Positions 15,925 to 23,454 of a DNA stretch of 31,834 bases are shown piece by piece. The stretch lies in NCBI GenBank assembly GCA_004557565.1, contig SFGS01000023.1, positions 1-31,834 of the forward strand, in the 5' to 3' direction. Positions within the stretch are counted from its first letter, which is position 1. Each line of letters starts with the position of its first letter. The DNA is from Bacteroidales bacterium (GTDB lineage: Bacteria; Bacteroidota; Bacteroidia; Bacteroidales; Muribaculaceae). Under the pieces are notes generated by a model. It saw nothing but the letters and a program-made list of their open reading frames with translations, had not been told where the DNA came from and made no database searches. The position numbers and the translations under genes were made by a program.

Positions 15925-15959
15925 AGCGAGGCCGTGTCACCCATCGACACAGCCTCGCT
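15925..15959 (+). terminator. Terminator after argD
   Basis: AGCGAGGCCGTGTC pairs with GACACAGCCTCGCT (one internal mismatch) around a 7-nt loop. The U-tract (ATTCATTTCTC) is weak but the stem is strong. Confidence 0.7.
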
Positions 15960-15995
15960 ATTCATTTCTCCTCCCCACAAACCACACCCCCACAC

Positions 15996-16113
15996 GCAAT
16001 TTCATTGTCCGTAAACAACAAAACCACGATTTTTGCAATTTTGTTGTCTATAAATGATAAAATCGCATTTTATGCTAATTTTGTTGTCTATAAATGATAA
16101 AATTTATATATTT
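15996..16113 (+). repeat. Three tandem ~39-bp repeats
   Basis: Units start at 15996, 16035 and 16074. Units 2 and 3 share an identical 27-nt block (16037-16063 and 16077-16103); unit 1 is a diverged version with the same frame of GCAATTT, TTGTC, TAAA and AAAA. Unit 3 contains the promoter of the following ATPase gene, so the units may bind a regulator. Confidence 0.75.
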
Positions 16114-16114
16114 G
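16084..16114 (+). promoter_or_regulatory. Promoter of the AAA/DUF4143 ATPase gene
   Basis: TTG (16084-16086), 20 nt, then TATATTTG (16107-16114). The -33 box and most of the spacer lie in the third tandem repeat. The ATG is 22 nt after the -7 box, so the leader is short. Confidence 0.7.
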
Positions 16115-16135
16115 CGGTGAGAAAGAATTTTAGTT

Positions 16136-17341
16136 ATGGAAATTATTTCAAGAACATATTATGCGAAGCGAGTGGATGCTTGGCTTGGAAAAGGGCAAAT
16201 CATTGTCCTTGTAGGTCAGCGTCGTGTGGGCAAAAGTTTTGTATTAAAGGATTTTGTGATTCGTCACAAAACAGAGCCAAATGCCAACATCATATATATC
16301 GACAAGGAAAAGAAAGACTTTAATTACATACAAAATCACGAGCAGCTCAACGGCTACATCGACGAGCATTTCGTCGCTGGCAAGCACAACTATATTCTTA
16401 TCGACGAAGTGCAAGACATCGCCGGTTGGGAACACTCGGTAAGAAGTTTCCGCACGGAAGACTCCACCGACATCATCATCACTGGTTCTAACTCAAAAAT
16501 GCTATCGGGCGAACTGAGCACACTGCTTGCCGGACGCTATGAAGAAATTCATGTTCAAAGCCTTAGTTATACCGAGTTTCTTGAGTTCCATAACCTAACA
16601 GATAGCGACGAAGCACTTTGGAAATACCTCAATTTTGGTGGACTTCCTGCACTTAAAGACATAGGTATTGACAATGAAGGCATGGTGAGCGAATACCTTT
16701 CGGGGGTGTTCAACACCATTATGCTGAAAGACATCATTGAGCGACACACCATTCGCAACATTCCTTTCATTCGCAACCTCGTCGTGTTTATGGCCGACAC
16801 CATAGGCAAACTTAACTCTGCCAACAGTATAGTGAAATACATGAGGTCGCAAAACGTGGAAGTCTCCACCAACATTGTGCTCAACTACATGTCGTATTTC
16901 TGCGAGGCGTATCTCACCCACAAAGTGGACCGATACGACATTCACGGCAAAAAACTACTGGAGTCGAACAGCAAATGCTATTTCGGCGACATCGGTTTGC
17001 GCAACTTCATTGCTGGCGGTGAGCGCGACACCGACATTGAAAAAGTGATTGAAAATGTGGTGTATCTGCATTTGCTGCATCTGGGCTACACCGTGAAAGT
17101 GGGGCAACTAAGGGCTGGTGAAATCGACTTCGTGTGCACAAAACCTGGCAAAAAAGCGTATGTGCAAGTGGCTTATCTAATCGCCAATCAAGAAACAAAA
17201 GAAAGGGAATTCGGAAATCTCTGCCTTATCCCCGACAACTATCCAAAATACGTTATCTCGGCATCGCCACTACTCAAAAGCAGCGACTACAAAGGCGTGA
17301 CACACCTACACCTCCGCCAATTCCTCACAAAAGGAATCTAA
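16136..17341 (+). CDS. AAA ATPase with DUF4143 C-terminal domain
   Basis: A 401-residue member of the widespread AAA_14/DUF4143 family, whose cellular role is not settled. Walker A is GQRRVGKS (27-34), Walker B YILIDEVQ (86-93, D90 and E91), and TGSNSKMLS near 116-124 is the sensor-like motif. The C-terminal DUF4143 region has a restriction-endonuclease-like pattern, E306, then GEIDF (328-332) and YVQVAY (342-347), but without the catalytic Lys of PD-(D/E)xK nucleases. It is flanked by terminators on both sides and has its own promoter and iteron-like repeats, so it is an independent cassette and probably accessory. Family members are often variable between strains; a defence or toxin-like role is possible but not shown here. 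Confidence 0.9.
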   Translation: MEIISRTYYAKRVDAWLGKGQIIVLVGQRRVGKSFVLKDFVIRHKTEPNANIIYIDKEKKDFNYIQNHEQLNGYIDEHFVAGKHNYILIDEVQDIAGWEHSVRSFRTEDSTDIIITGSNSKMLSGELSTLLAGRYEEIHVQSLSYTEFLEFHNLTDSDEALWKYLNFGGLPALKDIGIDNEGMVSEYLSGVFNTIMLKDIIERHTIRNIPFIRNLVVFMADTIGKLNSANSIVKYMRSQNVEVSTNIVLNYMSYFCEAYLTHKVDRYDIHGKKLLESNSKCYFGDIGLRNFIAGGERDTDIEKVIENVVYLHLLHLGYTVKVGQLRAGEIDFVCTKPGKKAYVQVAYLIANQETKEREFGNLCLIPDNYPKYVISASPLLKSSDYKGVTHLHLRQFLTKGI

Positions 17342-17400
17342 CAATCCAACCCCAAAAAAACAGACCACAAATCACTATCTAACAACATCTTACCAAAAAA

Positions 17401-17435
17401 AACACCATCAAAGGGAGGGTTCTTTTGATGGTGTT
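17401..17435. terminator. Bidirectional terminator with GGGAGGGTTC loop
   Basis: AACACCATCAAA (17401-17412) pairs with TTTGATGGTGTT (17424-17435), with T-tracts on both strands. It lies between the convergent ATPase and TPR genes. The loop is a one-base variant of the GGGACGGTTC core repeat (copy 3). Confidence 0.85.
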
Positions 17436-17499
17436 TTTTGCGAAAAATGCCTAATTATTTCTCAGATGATTGTAGAGAGGATACAAGGTCCTCACTTCT

Positions 17500-19083
17500 T
17501 CAACTCTTCATATTTCTCTTTTTGCTCACTTTCTCGAAATCAGCCTTGAATAAGGCATTGAGCGTCTCATCGTCTTGATTAATCACTTTCAGTTCTTTTT
17601 CAGTCAAGCCAAGCAAATCCTTATACTTGCGAGCATAGTAAACCACCTTCATCATCACTTTCACAAAATCAGAGCAGTCAAATTCCCTCTTATTTTGACC
17701 GAGCAAATGCTCAATAGTCGCAGCCATAAAATATGGCAGAATATGCATTTGAAGTTGCAATGGATTCATACCCATAACCAAAGACACCTCTTCGGTATTC
17801 ATTACCCATGCAAACATTGCACCCGACATCTTTTTTTGCAACAGACTGGTTGTATCTGGCTTAGCATCAAGCACCCACTTAGCAATGGCGCGAATTTCAT
17901 CACGATGCACCCTGCAAGCCTTCTCATCCTTCAGGTCGTCGACGCGAGGCACTGGCACAAGTGCAGTAACCGTGGTTTTGGGGCGAGTCTCGCCCATTCT
18001 GTAACCTCTTTTGTTATAATCATTATTATACCATTCCACAAATGCGTTTACCACCGAATCACACTGCGCGGTTCCAAAATACTTGTTTCCAAATCCCACG
18101 TCGGCTCCACGAAGCATCCACATAATATAGCCCTCTAAATGTCCTTCGTGCAGCGCTGCTCGTTCCATATCCAGCACCGGCACATTGTAATAGTCGTGTG
18201 CCGTTGTGTCGGCTATCTCCACATATTTGCGATGTAGCCTCGCCACATCAGCAAGTGTGAGTGTATCACCTGCGAAACCACCCTCATCAAGCACAACCTT
18301 ATGCGTATAATAAAAAAATCCATTGTAAGGCAAATCACAATCAAGCGAAGCATAAGCCGACAAATTCACTTTTTTAGTGAAAGTCACCTCCCATTTGCCA
18401 TCTTTGCGAGTCACATTTTCGCGATACAAATCATAGATGAGTTTCCCCATTTCCATCAGTCGCTCATATTTGCTCGCGTGCAATTGGTAATTCTGAGCAT
18501 ACATCACAGCCCAAACAGGGTCGGTTGACATAGCATATAAGTTGGCAAGACGATAATACGACGCGTCGTAATTCGGATCAACATCAATGGCATGTTCATA
18601 ACATCCCACAGACTCATCGTAGTTCTTCATCATATATGCCATATTGCCCTTTTCCACCCACAGGCGGACACTGTTAGGGAACTTCTTCAAACCCTTTTCA
18701 TAAATTTCAATAGCCTCTTTGCGCTTCCCCACATAATCGAAGGCATTACCTGCAATAAAGTATGAGTCGGCATCTGCATCTTTTAGCTTCAACAGCTTTT
18801 TCGCCCACTGATATGCTTCTTCATAATCTTGCTTAACAATATATCCATACACAATTTCATAGACGACCGCCCTGTTGGAAGGATGCGCTTTATCCAACCC
18901 CTTGAGCAAGTCAATGCCAGTATCCACCATTCCATTATCCATAAAGTGGATAGCATTCTGATACAGTTGTTGCTCCTTTTCGTTAAAATCACTGAACACA
19001 TTCGCACGAGCCTGAGCCACGCCAAGCAAGAGCACCATTGCCACAAATAGCAACGCACGAGAAAACAAATGCCTTTTATCCAT
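17500..19083 (-). CDS. Exported TPR-repeat protein
   Basis: A 527-residue protein with a signal peptide (about 1-27, cleavage likely near ARA-NV) and several tetratricopeptide repeats between about 35 and 205, for example EAYQWAKKLLKLKDADADSY, EAIEIYEKGLKKFPNSVRLW and ESVGCYEHAIDVDPNYDASY. The C-terminal 300 residues are not a domain I recognise. It is probably periplasmic or on the cell surface and may act as a protein-binding scaffold, but no specific function is supported. It is the only minus-strand gene in the right two thirds of the window and stands alone between a bidirectional terminator and the gyrB control region. Confidence 0.85.
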   Translation of the reverse strand: MDKRHLFSRALLFVAMVLLLGVAQARANVFSDFNEKEQQLYQNAIHFMDNGMVDTGIDLLKGLDKAHPSNRAVVYEIVYGYIVKQDYEEAYQWAKKLLKLKDADADSYFIAGNAFDYVGKRKEAIEIYEKGLKKFPNSVRLWVEKGNMAYMMKNYDESVGCYEHAIDVDPNYDASYYRLANLYAMSTDPVWAVMYAQNYQLHASKYERLMEMGKLIYDLYRENVTRKDGKWEVTFTKKVNLSAYASLDCDLPYNGFFYYTHKVVLDEGGFAGDTLTLADVARLHRKYVEIADTTAHDYYNVPVLDMERAALHEGHLEGYIMWMLRGADVGFGNKYFGTAQCDSVVNAFVEWYNNDYNKRGYRMGETRPKTTVTALVPVPRVDDLKDEKACRVHRDEIRAIAKWVLDAKPDTTSLLQKKMSGAMFAWVMNTEEVSLVMGMNPLQLQMHILPYFMAATIEHLLGQNKREFDCSDFVKVMMKVVYYARKYKDLLGLTEKELKVINQDDETLNALFKADFEKVSKKRNMKS

Positions 19084-19104
19084 AATCTATAGGTTTTTCA
19101 ACTG

Positions 19105-19112
19105 CAAATATA
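19105..19112 (-). promoter_or_regulatory. -7 box of the TPR gene
   Basis: TATATTTG on the minus strand, 21 nt upstream of the ATG. No clear -33 partner. Confidence 0.55.
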
Positions 19113-19221
19113 ACAAATAAACACCAAAAAAACGAAACCTCACACATTTTCATTCCCAACACAATTTTTTTCTTTATTTTATATCCAAAGCCACCTTACA
19201 CACAGTTGTTTTAAGACAAAT

Positions 19222-19247
19222 ACCATCAAAGGGACGGTTTTGATGGT
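19222..19247 (+). repeat. GGGACGGTTC-core hairpin, copy 4
   Basis: ACCATCAAA pairs with TTTGATGGT around GGGACGG-type sequence and is followed by GCTTTTTGG. It looks like a terminator but lies between two divergent genes, where no transcript needs to end. See the related hairpin at 17401. Confidence 0.65.
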
Positions 19248-19267
19248 GCTTTTTGGAGATAGGAATT

Positions 19268-19322
19268 GGGTGGGGGTCTGGTGGGGATTTGGTGGGGTGA
19301 ATTTGGGGTGATGTGGTGGGGG
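19268..19322 (+). other. G-run tract (possible G-quadruplex) upstream of gyrB
   Basis: Six runs of three to five G occur in 55 nt: 19268-19270, 19272-19276, 19283-19286, 19294-19297, 19305-19308 and 19318-19322. The last four have at least four G each, with loops of 7, 7 and 9 nt. It lies about 30 nt upstream of the gyrB -33 box on the coding strand. Confidence 0.65.
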
Positions 19323-19350
19323 AAAAATTTGTGGATTTTAGGGCTTTAAA

Positions 19351-19382
19351 TTTGGTGATTGAGGGATTTTTTCGTAAATTTG
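19351..19382 (+). promoter_or_regulatory. gyrB promoter
   Basis: TTTG (19351-19354), 20 nt, TAAATTTG (19375-19382), an exact consensus match. Transcription should start near 19389, giving a leader of about 90 nt. Confidence 0.8.
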
Positions 19383-19394
19383 TATGTTTTATGA

Positions 19395-19462
19395 CGCAAG
19401 CATCAAAACATGCGCTACGAACCCTCTAAAAAGGCTCAGAAACAGATGTTTTGACCCTTGCG
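19395..19462 (+). promoter_or_regulatory. Leader hairpin in the gyrB 5' UTR
   Basis: CGCAAG (19395-19400) pairs with CTTGCG (19457-19462), and TCAAAACAT (19403-19411) with ATGTTTTGA (19446-19454), separated by a 2x2 internal loop. The apical loop is 34 nt. The stem ends 15 nt before the gyrB ATG, so it is placed to affect translation start or early transcription. I do not recognise it as a named RNA family. Confidence 0.65.
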
Positions 19463-19477
19463 AAAAGTGTGAAATAT

Positions 19478-21427
19478 ATGTCAGAAGAATTAATCGAACA
19501 GCAAGAAGAACAGTATTCAGCGTCTAACATTCAAGTGCTCGAGGGCCTTGAAGCTGTGCGCAAGCGTCCGTCAATGTATATTGGCGACACACACGTGAAA
19601 GGACTCCACCATCTGGTATCAGAAGTTGTAGATAACTCTATCGACGAAGCCCTTGCAGGTTTCTGCGACAAGGTCACTGTGACCATTGGCGAAGACAACT
19701 CCATCACCGTGAGCGACAACGGCCGTGGCATTCCTGTGGACGAGCATGAAAAACTCCACAAGTCGGCACTTGAGGTGGTGATGACTGTGCTGCACGCCGG
19801 CGGTAAGTTCGACAAAGGCTCCTATAAAGTGTCGGGCGGTCTGCACGGTGTGGGCGTAAGTTGTGTGAACGCACTTAGCGACTACCTTCGCGCCGAAGTG
19901 CGCCGTGAAGGCAAAGTATATATGCAAGAATACGCTTTTGGCAAGCCCACAAGCGAAGTGAAAATAATTGGAGAATGTGCTGAAGAAGATCACGGCACCA
20001 CCGTTATCTTCCACCCCGATGCCACCATTTTCCAAACCACAGTATATCAGTTCAGCATTTTGAGCAACCGCCTCCGCGACCTTGCTTACCTTAACGCCGG
20101 CGTGACCCTCTCGCTCACCGACCTGCGCGACAAGGACGAGCACGGTGTGCCACGCACCGAGATTTACCACTCCGAAACCGGTTTGGACGACTTCGTGCGC
20201 TACCTCGACGAAGGCAAGGAACCGCTCATCAGCGACGTGATTCATATCACCAACAACGAAGGCGAAATTCCTGTGGAAGTGGCAATGACCTATAACAAGA
20301 CTTTCAAGGAAAACATCTATTCGTTTGTCAACAATATCAACACCATTGAGGGTGGTACTCACCTCCAGGGCTTCCGCATGGGCTTGGGCACTTCGCTCAA
20401 GAAATACGCCGAAAAGTCGAAAGCGCTTGAAAAGGCCAAGGTGGAACTCTCGAAGGAAGACTTCCTGCAAGGCTTGACTGCTGTGGTGTCGGTGAAGGTG
20501 CTCGAACCTCAGTTTGAGGGTCAGACCAAGACCAAACTCGGCAACACCGAGGCTATCACCGCAGTAAACTCCACCGTGAAGGCTGCGCTCGAAAGCTATT
20601 TGGAAGAGCACCCCGAACCTGCCAAAGCCATCATCGAAAAGGTGATTTTGGCTGCACAGGCACGTCATGCGGCACAAAACGCTCGCGCAAAAATCATTCG
20701 CAAGTCGCCATTGGCTGGCTCTGGCCTGCCAGGCAAACTTGCCGACTGCTCAAGCAAGGACCCTGCCAAGTCGGAGTTGTTCCTCGTCGAGGGTGACTCT
20801 GCAGGTGGTTCGGCAAAGCAAGGCCGCGACCGTCAGTTCCAAGCCATTCTTCCACTGCGTGGTAAGATTTTGAACGTGGAAAAGGTGCTTGAGCACAAAA
20901 TCTACGAAAGCGAATCAGTAGTCACCATTTTCCGTGCGCTCGGTATCACCGACCCACGCAACTACGACCCCGAAAAGCTCCGCTACCACCGTGTGATTAT
21001 CATGACCGATGCCGATGTGGACGGTGCCCACATCGCCACGCTGCTGATGACCTTCTTCTTCCGTTGCATTCGTCCAATCGTGGAGAACGGTCACCTCTAT
21101 ATCGCCACCCCACCACTCTACCGTGCTATCAAGGGCAATAACTCTGAATATTGCTGGACCGATATGCAGGTGCGTCAGTTTATCGACAAGTATGGCGCTG
21201 GCGAAGAAAAGAATGTGCGTGTTCAGCGATTCAAAGGTCTTGGTGAAATGAACCCAGAGCAACTTTGGGACACCACTATGAACCCAGAGAACCGTATGCT
21301 GAAGCGTGTCACCATCAGCGATGCGGCAGAAGCCGACCGCGTGTTCACCATGCTCATGGGCGAAGAGGTGCCACCACGCCGCCAGTTTATCGAGGACAAC
21401 GCCACTTACGCTACCCTCGACACATAA
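19478..21427 (+). CDS. gyrB: DNA gyrase subunit B
   Basis: A 649-residue ATPase subunit of DNA gyrase, which with GyrA introduces negative supercoils. The GHKL ATP site shows EVVDNSIDEALAG (N53), DNGRGIPV (80-87) and the GGLHGVG lid. The TOPRIM domain has EGDSAGG (438-444) and the metal-binding DADVD (511-515). Length fits Bacteroidota GyrB. The ATG at 19478 is chosen; a TTG at 19451 lies within the leader hairpin and adds nine atypical residues. It has its own strong promoter and a structured leader. ParE is a less likely identity because of the overall match to GyrB and the location next to parAB. Confidence 0.95.
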   Translation: MSEELIEQQEEQYSASNIQVLEGLEAVRKRPSMYIGDTHVKGLHHLVSEVVDNSIDEALAGFCDKVTVTIGEDNSITVSDNGRGIPVDEHEKLHKSALEVVMTVLHAGGKFDKGSYKVSGGLHGVGVSCVNALSDYLRAEVRREGKVYMQEYAFGKPTSEVKIIGECAEEDHGTTVIFHPDATIFQTTVYQFSILSNRLRDLAYLNAGVTLSLTDLRDKDEHGVPRTEIYHSETGLDDFVRYLDEGKEPLISDVIHITNNEGEIPVEVAMTYNKTFKENIYSFVNNINTIEGGTHLQGFRMGLGTSLKKYAEKSKALEKAKVELSKEDFLQGLTAVVSVKVLEPQFEGQTKTKLGNTEAITAVNSTVKAALESYLEEHPEPAKAIIEKVILAAQARHAAQNARAKIIRKSPLAGSGLPGKLADCSSKDPAKSELFLVEGDSAGGSAKQGRDRQFQAILPLRGKILNVEKVLEHKIYESESVVTIFRALGITDPRNYDPEKLRYHRVIIMTDADVDGAHIATLLMTFFFRCIRPIVENGHLYIATPPLYRAIKGNNSEYCWTDMQVRQFIDKYGAGEEKNVRVQRFKGLGEMNPEQLWDTTMNPENRMLKRVTISDAAEADRVFTMLMGEEVPPRRQFIEDNATYATLDT

Positions 21428-21497
21428 TCCCCCCCCGACATAGACAGCAGTGCCGAAGCGCACACCGAATCTCGGCACTCTACACACTATATAATAT

Positions 21498-21537
21498 ATA
21501 TGCAGCGACCTGATCACCATACCAAGTCGCTGCATAT
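21498..21537 (+). terminator. Hairpin after gyrB, probable terminator
   Basis: ATATGCAGCGAC (21498-21509) pairs exactly with GTCGCTGCATAT (21526-21537). The following TTGCAAAAAA is a poor U-tract, so efficiency is uncertain. A second small stem (AGTGCCGA, 21449-21456, with TCGGCACT, 21472-21479) lies before it. Confidence 0.6.
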
Positions 21538-21598
21538 TTGCAAAAAAATACGAATGTTGAAAAAGGGAGGAAATCAAGCGCTGCCCATCACAAACGCC

Positions 21599-21644
21599 TG
21601 TTAACAAGCACATAGTTATTAACAAAAGTGGCGAGTTATCAACA
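21599..21644 (+). promoter_or_regulatory. Phased TTATYAACA boxes upstream of parA
   Basis: TTATTAACA (21616-21624) and TTATCAACA (21636-21644) are spaced 20 nt apart, start to start, and each differs by one base from the DnaA-box consensus TTATNCACA. A related TGTTAACA lies at 21599-21606. The sequence after them is AT-rich. They may be DnaA boxes or operators for the par operon. Confidence 0.45.
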
Positions 21645-21672
21645 TTTATTTCAATTTAACGCATTTTTTAAC

Positions 21673-21701
21673 TTGTAATTGAACAAAAAGTAATTCCTTT
21701 G
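21673..21701 (+). promoter_or_regulatory. Possible parA promoter
   Basis: TTG (21673-21675), 18 nt, then TTCCTTTG (21694-21701), which differs from TAnnTTTG at one position. It lies 28 nt upstream of the parA ATG. Confidence 0.4.
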
Positions 21702-21729
21702 CAGAGTAAATAAAAACACCCGCAAGATT

Positions 21730-22503
21730 ATGGGAAAAATCATAGCAATAGCCAATCAAAAGGGCGGTGTGGGTAAAACCACCACTGCCATCAACTTATC
21801 AGCTTCATTGGCTGTGAACAAGAAGAAAGTGCTCCTTATCGACGCCGACCCACAGGCAAACGCCACATCGGGCCTCGGCGTTGACCCAAAACAGATGTCG
21901 TCGTCGATTTACGAATGTCTGGTCGACGATTATCCAATTCTCGGCACACAGGTGAAAACCTGCGTGGAGGGGCTCGACTTGGTGGGTAGCCGCATCGACC
22001 TGGTGGGTGCGGAACTCGAACTTATCAACAAGCCCCACCGCGAGCGCGTGCTCGAAAAGGCTTTGGCAAGCGCAAAGGAAGAATACGACTTCATTCTCAT
22101 CGACTGTAGCCCTTCACTCGGATTGATTACCGTGAACGCTCTCACAGCTGCCGATTCGGTGATTATTCCTGTGCAAGCCGAGTATTTCGCACTTGAAGGC
22201 ATCAGCAAGTTGCTCAACACCGTGCGCATCATCAAGTCGAAACTCAACCCATCGCTCCAAATCGAGGGTTTCCTGCTCACCATGTACGACGCACGCCTCC
22301 GCCTTGCCAACCAAATCTACGAAGAGTTGAAAAGCCACTTCGGCGACATGGTGTTCAGCACTGTGATTCCACGCAACATTCGTTTGAGCGAGGCTCCAAG
22401 CCACGGTTTGCCAGCCATTCTCTACGACCCCACCAGCCGTGGTGCCACCAGCCACACTCAGTTGGCGAAAGAGTTGATTAGTAAAAACCGTAAGAAAAAG
22501 TAA
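21730..22503 (+). CDS. parA: Chromosome-partitioning ATPase ParA (Soj)
   Basis: A 257-residue deviant Walker A ATPase that binds DNA without sequence specificity and moves ParB-parS complexes. The deviant Walker A loop is KGGVGKTT (residues about 11-18), preceded by IAIANQ. Walker A' is LIDADPQANATSGLG, and Walker B is FILIDCSPSLG. The short length without an N-terminal HTH marks a chromosomal Soj-type protein. parB follows 24 nt later. The ATG follows a possible promoter and phased boxes that may relate to replication initiation. Confidence 0.96.
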   Translation: MGKIIAIANQKGGVGKTTTAINLSASLAVNKKKVLLIDADPQANATSGLGVDPKQMSSSIYECLVDDYPILGTQVKTCVEGLDLVGSRIDLVGAELELINKPHRERVLEKALASAKEEYDFILIDCSPSLGLITVNALTAADSVIIPVQAEYFALEGISKLLNTVRIIKSKLNPSLQIEGFLLTMYDARLRLANQIYEELKSHFGDMVFSTVIPRNIRLSEAPSHGLPAILYDPTSRGATSHTQLAKELISKNRKKK

Positions 22504-22527
22504 CCACATTAAATCAAAGTTTCCACT

Positions 22528-23403
22528 ATGGCAATCAAGAGAAATGCACTCGGACGCGGACTCGACTCACTCATCTCAATGGACGATGTGCAGCCGAGCG
22601 GCAGTTCGGCTATCAATGAAATAGCAATCGACCTCATCAAGCCAAACCCCGACCAGCCTCGTATCAACTTCGACGAGGAGGCACTTGAGGAATTGGCTAC
22701 CTCTATACGCGAGTTGGGCATTATCCAGCCCCTCACTCTGCGCAGCGCAGAAGCCGGCACCTATATGATTATTTCGGGTGAGCGACGCTACCGTGCTGCC
22801 AAACTCGCCGGTCTCGACACAGTGCCAGCATACGTGCGCACCGCCAACGACAGCGAACTCACCGAGATGGCGCTGATTGAGAACATTCAGCGCGAAGACC
22901 TCAACGCCATCGAAATTGCGCTCACCTTCCGCAAACTCATCGACCAATACAACCTCACCCAAGAGCGATTGAGCGAGCGTATTGGCAAGAAGCGCGCCAC
23001 CATCGCCAACTTCCTCCGCCTGCTGAAACTGCCGGCTGAAGTGCAACTCGGCTTGCGCGACAAGGCTGTGGACATGGGCCACGCAAGAGCATTGCTCTCG
23101 GTGGAAAAGCCCACCATGCAACTCAAACTCTACAACGAGATTCTGAAAAAAGGACTCTCGGTGCGTCAGGTGGAGCAAAGGGCAAAGGAAATGAACGAAG
23201 AAGGCAGCACCGAGCCAAAAGCACCTGCAAAAAAGGTGAACAACGCCGACTACGATGTGCTGAAACAGCACCTGAGCAAGTCGTTTGGCGTGGCTGTTTC
23301 GTTTGCCTGCAATAAGGACGGTAAAGGAAAAATCTCATTTCCTTTCAAAAACGAAGAGGAATTAGAGAGAATTATTCGTATCTTTGACACATTAAAACAA
23401 TAA
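22528..23403 (+). CDS. parB: Chromosome-partitioning protein ParB (Spo0J)
   Basis: A 291-residue centromere-binding CTPase that loads at parS and spreads along DNA. The N-terminus starts with basic RNALGRGLDSLI, the ParA-stimulating peptide typical of the family. The CTP-binding motifs are GERRYRA (84-90) and ENIQR (118-122). A helix-turn-helix follows in LTQERLSERIGKKRATIANFLRLLKLP. A charged linker with Lys/Ala/Pro precedes the C-terminal dimerisation domain. It forms an operon with parA, and the next gene starts 51 nt downstream. No parS site was found by eye in this window. Confidence 0.96.
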   Translation: MAIKRNALGRGLDSLISMDDVQPSGSSAINEIAIDLIKPNPDQPRINFDEEALEELATSIRELGIIQPLTLRSAEAGTYMIISGERRYRAAKLAGLDTVPAYVRTANDSELTEMALIENIQREDLNAIEIALTFRKLIDQYNLTQERLSERIGKKRATIANFLRLLKLPAEVQLGLRDKAVDMGHARALLSVEKPTMQLKLYNEILKKGLSVRQVEQRAKEMNEEGSTEPKAPAKKVNNADYDVLKQHLSKSFGVAVSFACNKDGKGKISFPFKNEEELERIIRIFDTLKQ

Positions 23404-23454
23404 TTATAGCTTCCCCACCTGCTCAATAGTGGGCGGAGAGGCAAGCAACTCCTT

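Noticed and set aside
15996..16113. CRISPR-like direct repeats
   Set aside because: Only three diverged units with no distinct spacers and no cas genes; tandem repeats overlapping a promoter are a better description.
19619..20677. 352-codon minus-strand frame opposite gyrB
   Set aside because: Antisense shadow of GyrB with the same reversed-composition signature.
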